Source: an uncultured Porphyromonadaceae bacterium (lineage in GTDB: Bacteria > Bacteroidota > Bacteroidia > Bacteroidales > Muribaculaceae). From it: DNA of 64,000 nt. This document shows, piece after piece, positions 58,578-64,000 of this stretch. How positions within the stretch are numbered: the stretch's first letter is position 1; each line of letters starts with the position of its first letter. The stretch covers positions 1 through 64,000 of the forward strand of contig CAMCDS010000011.1 in assembly GCA_945873625.1 (NCBI GenBank). Reading direction: 5' to 3'. The position numbers were made by a program, and so were the translations under genes. The notes beneath the pieces were generated by a model. It saw nothing but the letters and a program-made list of their open reading frames with translations, ran no database searches and was not told the DNA's origin.

Positions 58578-59308
58578 GAATAATATCCGGCGGAAGATAT
58601 GATCACGTGGTCGAGCAACCGCAGCTGCAGCGTGTCGGCGGCAGCGCGACACTGCCGGGTGATATCGTCGTCCTGCACGCTCGGACGCAGGTTTCCGCTC
58701 GGGTGATTGTGGCACAGAATCAGCCCCTCGGCGTTTTCGAGGATGGCGTTCTTCATTATCGCCTTTATGTCAAACACCGAGGCCGTGGCGCTTCCCGACG
58801 TTATCCTTCGCGTGCGTATCACGTGGTTGCTGCGGTTGAGCAGTATCACCCACACCTCTTCGTGAGGAAGGTTTGCGATGCGGTGGCGCATCAGCCGGTC
58901 GATGTCGGCCGACATACGTATCTGCGGCCTTTCCGACAGCTTCTCGTCGCAATAGCGCCTCACAATCTCCATCACGGCCTCGATCTGAATGGCCTTGGTC
59001 TTCCCTATCCCCTTTATCTGCAATATCTCACGTCGGTCGCGCCGCTCGAGGTTATGGAGGCTTCCGTCGTTGGCGCGCATCATGTCGCGGCATAGTTCCG
59101 TAACAGGCTTTCCGGGGAGCCCTGTGCGAAGCACCAGCGCCCAGAGGTCGGCGGTCGACAAGGCTCCGCAGCCGTATTTCTCGGCCTTCTCGCGGGGCTG
59201 GTCGTCGCTGTCGAATTCCTTTACCGTGCGCGGCTTCTGCTGCTCCTCCTCATGCTCGGCATAACGCCGTGTGCCGTCCGCGGCCGGCTGCCTCATCCCG
59301 GCGTTCAT
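58553..59308 (-). CDS. radC: RadC family (JAB/MPN domain) protein
   Basis: EGLILCHNHPSGNLRPSVQDDDITRQ; HhH-like LQIKGIGKTKAIQIEA; start revised to overlap the upstream glycosyltransferase gene. Confidence 0.92.
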   Translation of the reverse strand: MNAGMRQPAADGTRRYAEHEEEQQKPRTVKEFDSDDQPREKAEKYGCGALSTADLWALVLRTGLPGKPVTELCRDMMRANDGSLHNLERRDRREILQIKGIGKTKAIQIEAVMEIVRRYCDEKLSERPQIRMSADIDRLMRHRIANLPHEEVWVILLNRSNHVIRTRRITSGSATASVFDIKAIMKNAILENAEGLILCHNHPSGNLRPSVQDDDITRQCRAAADTLQLRLLDHVIISSAGYYSYSDESRL

Positions 59309-60318
59309 TTCCCTCTGCGCATTTCCCGCTCCTGGGCCTCGTCGCGGCCGTGGCGGAGGAGTATTTTCCATACGTAGGAGCGGATGAAACCCGTGCCGTA
59401 GCCATAGAGCTGAATGAGACTCGTAACCACTCCGAGCGAACCTATCTTCACGCTCCGCGTGCATATCATCCCTACCACCCAGACGGCAAGGATATAGACG
59501 GCAAGGGGTATGAGCATCCATTTCCGGAAGAAGGCGCCGACAACCATCGCAAGCGAGAAGATGACGAAGAGGGCGGGCAGCCAGTGCACGAGCTTCATCG
59601 AGCCGGGATAGAGAAGCTGGAGCGTGATGCGCGACATTCCGAACACGTGCACCTGACGCCAGAATTTCTTAAGGTCGACGCGCCTCTTGTGGAACACCCT
59701 TACCGGCCTGAAGAGCGCTATCGAGAATCCGGCCAGACGTATGCGGGTCGACATGTCGATGTCTTCGGAAAACATCTCGCGGAATCCGCCTACCTTGCTG
59801 TAGACCTCACGCGAGAATCCGGTGTTGAACGTGCGGGGCACGAACTTCTCGAGCTGCACCTTGCCGCCGCGTATCCCTCCGGTGGTGAGGAAGGAGGTCA
59901 TGCTGTAGTTGATGGCCTTCTGCGTGTCGGTAAACGACTCGTGGGCGGCGTCGGGACCGCCGAAGCAGTCGTGGTAGTTTTCAGAGAGGCACTTCCGCAG
60001 CTGCGCGATGTAGTCGGGGGGGAGTATGCAGTCGGAGTCGACAAACACGAGGTAGTCGCCGTCGGAGCGGTCGATGCCGTAGTTGCGAGCCGGGCTACGT
60101 CCCTCGTTCTCCTTATAAAAATATTTCATCCGGAGCCGGGAAGCGTATTCCTCGGCCCGGGTGTCGCACCTGACGGTTGAGCCGTCTTCCACGAGCACTA
60201 TTTCAAACCCGCGGTCGGTCTGATGCACGAGGCTTTCGAGAAGGTCGGCCACCTCGTCGGGACGGTTGTAGACAGGCACTATGATCGAGAAGAGAAAATC
60301 TTTCGGGTCTTTGCTCAT
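59305..60318 (-). CDS. Family 2 glycosyltransferase
   Basis: FSIIVPVYNRPDEVADLLESL; FVDSDCILPPDY; C-terminal TM segments. Confidence 0.92.
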   Translation of the reverse strand: MSKDPKDFLFSIIVPVYNRPDEVADLLESLVHQTDRGFEIVLVEDGSTVRCDTRAEEYASRLRMKYFYKENEGRSPARNYGIDRSDGDYLVFVDSDCILPPDYIAQLRKCLSENYHDCFGGPDAAHESFTDTQKAINYSMTSFLTTGGIRGGKVQLEKFVPRTFNTGFSREVYSKVGGFREMFSEDIDMSTRIRLAGFSIALFRPVRVFHKRRVDLKKFWRQVHVFGMSRITLQLLYPGSMKLVHWLPALFVIFSLAMVVGAFFRKWMLIPLAVYILAVWVVGMICTRSVKIGSLGVVTSLIQLYGYGTGFIRSYVWKILLRHGRDEAQEREMRRGK

Positions 60319-60429
60319 GGGCATGGTATGGATGAATGATAAAGCCGGCGACGGCATCCTTCGCGGTTGCGACACGAGGCATATCCGTCTCCGGCTTGAT
60401 ATATGTCGGTTAAGTTAAGCTGTCGGGCT

Positions 60430-60996
60430 TCAGGCCTTGACGCGACCTACGTAGCTGCCGTCGCGGGTGTCGATCTCGATTGAGTCGCCTTCGTTGACGA
60501 AGAGGGGCACGCGCACCTCGGCGCCGGTCTCTACGGTTGCGGGCTTGAGGGTGTTGGTGGCGGTGTCGCCCTTGATTCCGGGCTCGGTGTAGGTGATCTT
60601 AAGCACGGTCTTCATGGGCATCTCGGCGTAGAGCACGGTGTCGGTCGAGGCGTCGCTCACTACCTCCACGGTGTCGCCCTCCTTCATGAAGGCGGCTCCG
60701 GTAACAAGCTCCTTGTTGATGGGCACCTGTTCGAAGGTCTCGTTGTTCATGAAGATGTCGTCGTTGCCGTCGGCATAAAGATACTGGTAGGGGCGGCGCT
60801 CCACACGCACGTCCTCGAGCTTCTCGCCGATGTTGAATCTGCGTTCGAGCACGCGGCCGTCGACCACGTTTTTAAGCTTCGTGCGCATGAAGGTGTTGCC
60901 CTTACCGGGCTTCACGTGAAGGAACTCGATGACGAAGTAGAGCTGTCCGTCCATGCGGATGCAGGTACCGTTTTTGATGTCTTGGGCGTTCATCAT
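60430..60996 (-). CDS. efp: Translation elongation factor P
   Basis: [17 protein letters not shown]...; EF-P OB domains; start revised to [10 protein letters not shown]. Confidence 0.96.
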   Translation of the reverse strand: MMNAQDIKNGTCIRMDGQLYFVIEFLHVKPGKGNTFMRTKLKNVVDGRVLERRFNIGEKLEDVRVERRPYQYLYADGNDDIFMNNETFEQVPINKELVTGAAFMKEGDTVEVVSDASTDTVLYAEMPMKTVLKITYTEPGIKGDTATNTLKPATVETGAEVRVPLFVNEGDSIEIDTRDGSYVGRVKA

Positions 60997-61079
60997 AATC
61001 GATGGATCTATTTTTTTGTGTTGTTGTCGTTGAAAAGGCCCGTGCGCCCCGATAGGATGCGAGAGCCGAAAAGCAACCG

Positions 61080-61110
61080 CAAAATTACAAAAAATGGGTT
61101 GATTGCGCAA
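61080..61110 (-). promoter_or_regulatory. Bacteroidetes-type promoter of efp
   Basis: Minus strand TTG-N20-TAATTTTG. Confidence 0.55.
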
Positions 61111-61179
61111 TAAATCAGCCCCAAAAAGTGTGAAATCGGAGAAAATTAGGCTTAAAACACGAAAAAAGTGGAGATAAAT

Positions 61180-61210
61180 TTTGCAGAACGAAAATGATTT
61201 GATAATTTTG
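61180..61210 (+). promoter_or_regulatory. Bacteroidetes-type promoter of rpmH
   Basis: TTTG-N19-TAATTTTG. Confidence 0.6.
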
Positions 61211-61301
61211 CAGTCCGAAAAAGGGGTAGTATGCCTCCGCCTCAGCGCGTCAGGGCATCGCGGCCGCTTTCAATCCAGAAAATAACAAACAACCATACAC
61301 G

Positions 61302-61457
61302 ATGAAAAGAACATTCCAGCCCTCCAACCGCCGTCGCGTGAACAAACACGGCTTCCGCGAGAGAATGGCCACTAAAGATGGCCGCAAAGTATTGGCACGC
61401 CGCCGCGCCAAAGGCCGCGCTTCGCTTACCGTATCCGACCACATCTCCGGCAAGTAA
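61302..61457 (+). CDS. rpmH: 50S ribosomal protein L34 (51 aa, absent from the ORF track)
   Basis: [51 protein letters not shown]. Confidence 0.97.
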   Translation: MKRTFQPSNRRRVNKHGFRERMATKDGRKVLARRRAKGRASLTVSDHISGK

Positions 61458-61520
61458 GTGATGGCAGCCCCGGCTGACTGAGGCCGGAACGCAAAGCTCA
61501 TCAACGAGAAATCCACACAT

Positions 61521-61566
61521 ACCCGGTCTCTTCCGCACCCGTTTAAGGATGCGGAAGAGACCGGGT
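61521..61566. terminator. 17-bp perfect stem-loop downstream of rpmH
   Basis: acccggtctcttccgca...tgcggaagagaccgggt. Confidence 0.6.
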
Positions 61567-61872
61567 ATGACTGCTTATGCTCCCCGCAGCAGCGACGTCT
61601 GCTGAATGGAGCCTTGCGTACGGACTGAGGCGCCGCCTCGCGTCAGGGCGCGAAAAGTCCCCGAGTGCGCGGGGGCAGTCGGGGGCGGATCCCGGTCTTT
61701 CTATCTGATGGTTGCGCCCTTTAAAAGAAACTTGAATGGCCGGGTGTTGACCATGTAAGAATTTTTTACCTATATCGGGAAACGCTGTTCCCTTCGAAAG
61801 GCTCATGGAGCCATAGTATTGTCAAGATCAAGGCGGCGGCACTACCCGCCGTAATATCGTGTGCGCTGCCTG

Positions 61873-62121
61873 TCAGCCGTTGAAATAGCCTGCGAGGTCT
61901 TCGAAGATGCCTATCGTGAAGAGCCAGTAGAGGAGAATGAAGATGAGCACCAGCACTCCGAGCCAGAGCCAGAGGCGATTGGTTTTTCTTCTATTCTCGC
62001 GTTTGCGGTTGCGGCCGTTGGCAGGCATGCTTTCGGCCAGCTGGTCGGCATCGAGATGTTCGTGAGCCCTTCTCTGTTCGAGGCTCTCATTCTCTCTTAC
62101 GTGTGTTTCCTTTCTGTCCAT
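61873..62121 (-). CDS. Small membrane hypothetical protein
   Basis: 82 aa, charged N-terminus and one TM helix (LWLWLGVLVLIFILLYWLF). Confidence 0.55.
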   Translation of the reverse strand: MDRKETHVRENESLEQRRAHEHLDADQLAESMPANGRNRKRENRRKTNRLWLWLGVLVLIFILLYWLFTIGIFEDLAGYFNG

Positions 62122-62187
62122 AACCTTTGATTTTTTAATATTTTAACTTTAAAACACCGCTTCACCCCATGTGGTTCAGTCGACGTA

Positions 62188-62222
62188 TAAAAAAAGCGCC
62201 CCGCCTGTGGCGGAGCGTGCTC
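62188..62222 (-). terminator. Terminator downstream of dnaB
   Basis: Minus strand hairpin from agcgccccgcc-tgtg-gcggagcgtgct with T-run. Confidence 0.6.
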
Positions 62223-62236
62223 TTATGTCGAGATTC

Positions 62237-63814
62237 TCAGAAGGGGGAGGTTTCGCCCGGCGAGGAGGGCATGATGTCGGGCATGGGGTCGTCGGGCGCC
62301 GGGCCGTAAGGGGTGTCGGCGAAAGGGGGCATGTCGCTGCCCGCGTCGGGCTCGCGGTTCATGCGCGATTCGAGGACCATGGGCCCCGACTGCCCCACCA
62401 CGTCGCGCACGCTCTCGTAGGCGTCGTCCCAGTTCTCGAAGCGTGCATAGCTTCCGGTGAAGCGGAGCTTTACGGTTCCGACGCCGCCCGAACGGTGCTT
62501 GGCTATGATGATTTCGGCCTGGCCGCGGATGTCGTTGCCTTCGGCGTCGAAGCCCGACTTGGTGTAGTATTCGGGGCGGTGGATGAAGCAGACTATGTCG
62601 GCGTCCTGCTCGATGGCTCCCGACTCGCGGAGGTCGGAGAGCACGGGACGCTTGTCTTCGCGCGTCTCGGTGGCTCGGTTGAGCTGCGAGAGGGCGATGA
62701 TGGGTATGTCGAGCTCCTTGGCGAGGGCCTTGAGCGAGCGCGAGATGGTGCTGACCTCCTGCTCGCGGCTTCCGAGCTTGAGACCCGAGGCGTTCATCAG
62801 CTGCAGATAGTCGATGATGATGATGCGCACGCCGTGTTCGCGCACGAGGCGACGGGCCTTGGTGCGCATCTCCGTAATCGAGAGGCCGGGCGTCTCGTCG
62901 AGATACAGGGGCGCGGAGTAGACGTTGCTGAGGCGCGTGTTGAGCCGGTCCCACTCCTCGGGTGAGAGCTGTCCGCTCTTGATTTTGGAGCCCTCGATTT
63001 CGGCCACGTTGCTTATCAGACGCTTGACGAGCTGCACGTTGGCCATCTCAAGCGAGAACACGGCCACGGGCTTGTCATAGTCCACGGCGATATTCTTCGC
63101 CATCGAGAGCACGAAGGCCGTCTTGCCCATGGCCGGACGCGCCGCTATGATGATGAGGTCGGAGTTCTGCCAGCCCGAGGTGATCCGGTCGAGCTCGGTG
63201 TAGCCGCTGGGGAGACCCGAGAGGCCCGAATCACTGTTGGCGGCTATCTGTATCTGCTCGAGGGCGAGGTTGATTACGGGGTCAATCTGCGTTACCTCGC
63301 GCTTAAGCTGTGTCTGCGAGATTTCGAAGAGCTTGCCCTCGGCTTCCTGCAGCAGGGCGTCGACGTCGTTGCTCTCGTCGAAGGCCTCGGTCTCTACCTG
63401 CGAGGCGAAGGCTATGAGGCGACGGGCCAGGTATTTCTGGGCGATTATCTTGGCGTGGTATTCCACATGGGCGGCGGAATAGACGCGTGCGGTCAGCTCC
63501 GTGATTCTGACGGCTCCGCCTACCTCGTCGAGGGTGCCGTTCTGGCGCAGCTGCTCCGTTACGGTCATCATGTCGATGGGCTTCTGGTTGAGGCCGAGGG
63601 CGGAGATGGCCTCGTAGATCTTGCGGTTGAGAGGGTCGTAGAATGAATCGGGCACAAGCAGGTCGCACACCGACATATACGCGTCTTTCTCAAGCATGAG
63701 GGCGCCGAGCACGGCTTCCTCGATCTCAGTGTCGCGTGGCGGCAGCTTGCCGACGGGGTCGGTCAGCTCCGGCTGATGTTTCGGTTTGTTGCGGTATGTC
63801 CTGTTGTCGTCCAT
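62237..63814 (-). CDS. dnaB: Replicative DNA helicase
   Basis: ARPAMGKTAFVLSMAKN, EQDADIVCFIHRPEYY, LSQLNRATETR. Confidence 0.97.
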   Translation of the reverse strand: MDDNRTYRNKPKHQPELTDPVGKLPPRDTEIEEAVLGALMLEKDAYMSVCDLLVPDSFYDPLNRKIYEAISALGLNQKPIDMMTVTEQLRQNGTLDEVGGAVRITELTARVYSAAHVEYHAKIIAQKYLARRLIAFASQVETEAFDESNDVDALLQEAEGKLFEISQTQLKREVTQIDPVINLALEQIQIAANSDSGLSGLPSGYTELDRITSGWQNSDLIIIAARPAMGKTAFVLSMAKNIAVDYDKPVAVFSLEMANVQLVKRLISNVAEIEGSKIKSGQLSPEEWDRLNTRLSNVYSAPLYLDETPGLSITEMRTKARRLVREHGVRIIIIDYLQLMNASGLKLGSREQEVSTISRSLKALAKELDIPIIALSQLNRATETREDKRPVLSDLRESGAIEQDADIVCFIHRPEYYTKSGFDAEGNDIRGQAEIIIAKHRSGGVGTVKLRFTGSYARFENWDDAYESVRDVVGQSGPMVLESRMNREPDAGSDMPPFADTPYGPAPDDPMPDIMPSSPGETSPF

Positions 63815-63960
63815 GATTTCTGGTGTGAGTCGTATTGGCGGATTGCGTTCAAGGACCCGTCTTTCAACGGGTGTTCAGACTAAAATAGGCCTCGGCCGAC
63901 GGTATTATCCTCTCGGCAGAAGGCCTTATGTTCTCAGCGGCCGGATGGTCGGCCGGATTG

Positions 63961-64000
63961 TACACCCATGGGGAGTCGAACCCCAATCGATGGAACCGGA
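63961..64000 (-). tRNA. 3' part of tRNA-Arg(CCG), truncated by window edge
   Basis: Minus strand ...TCCGGT-TCCAT-CGAT-TGGGG-TTCGACT-CCCCA-TGGGTGT-A; CCG follows T33; CCA not encoded. Confidence 0.7.

Noticed and set aside
1-64000. CRISPR array
   Set aside because: No regularly spaced direct repeats were seen on either strand by eye.

Overview
This is a Bacteroidales-type chromosome window, Muribaculaceae-like by gene style (inference from sequence only). It is mostly housekeeping and envelope genes: PAP2 phosphatase and dgkA, a DUF4493/PCMD surface lipoprotein cluster, riboflavin synthase, glgB-cmk-ispH-tadA, a GntR(YtrA)-ABC operon, menA, TamL/TamB, rsgA, gpmI, rpsO, pullulanase, porQ, rplS, a 5'-nucleotidase, a GH3 enzyme, radC, efp, rpmH, dnaB and a truncated tRNA-Arg. 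Three defence-like insertions stand out. (1) A fused AAA-ATPase/DUF4435 (TOPRIM-like) protein of PARIS-like architecture lies at 12.7-14.5 kb. (2) A RloA/RloB (AbiL-like AAA plus TOPRIM) pair lies at 24.2-26.3 kb. (3) A tightly packed five-gene operon lies at 40.0-48.1 kb: type III-like Mod methylase, Res helicase-nuclease, a 73-aa small protein, a DndD-like SMC ATPase and a HerA/FtsK-like ATPase. This is my best candidate for an under-described system. Other notable signals are a ~410-bp MITE-like element with long imperfect terminal inverted repeats enclosing a concentric palindrome (50729-51138), a deletion-scar pair of truncated genes (23488-24078), a YtrA-type operator embedded in a Bacteroidetes promoter (20888-20943), and an ADP-ribosylglycohydrolase whose TDDT-type metal motif reads TNNT.
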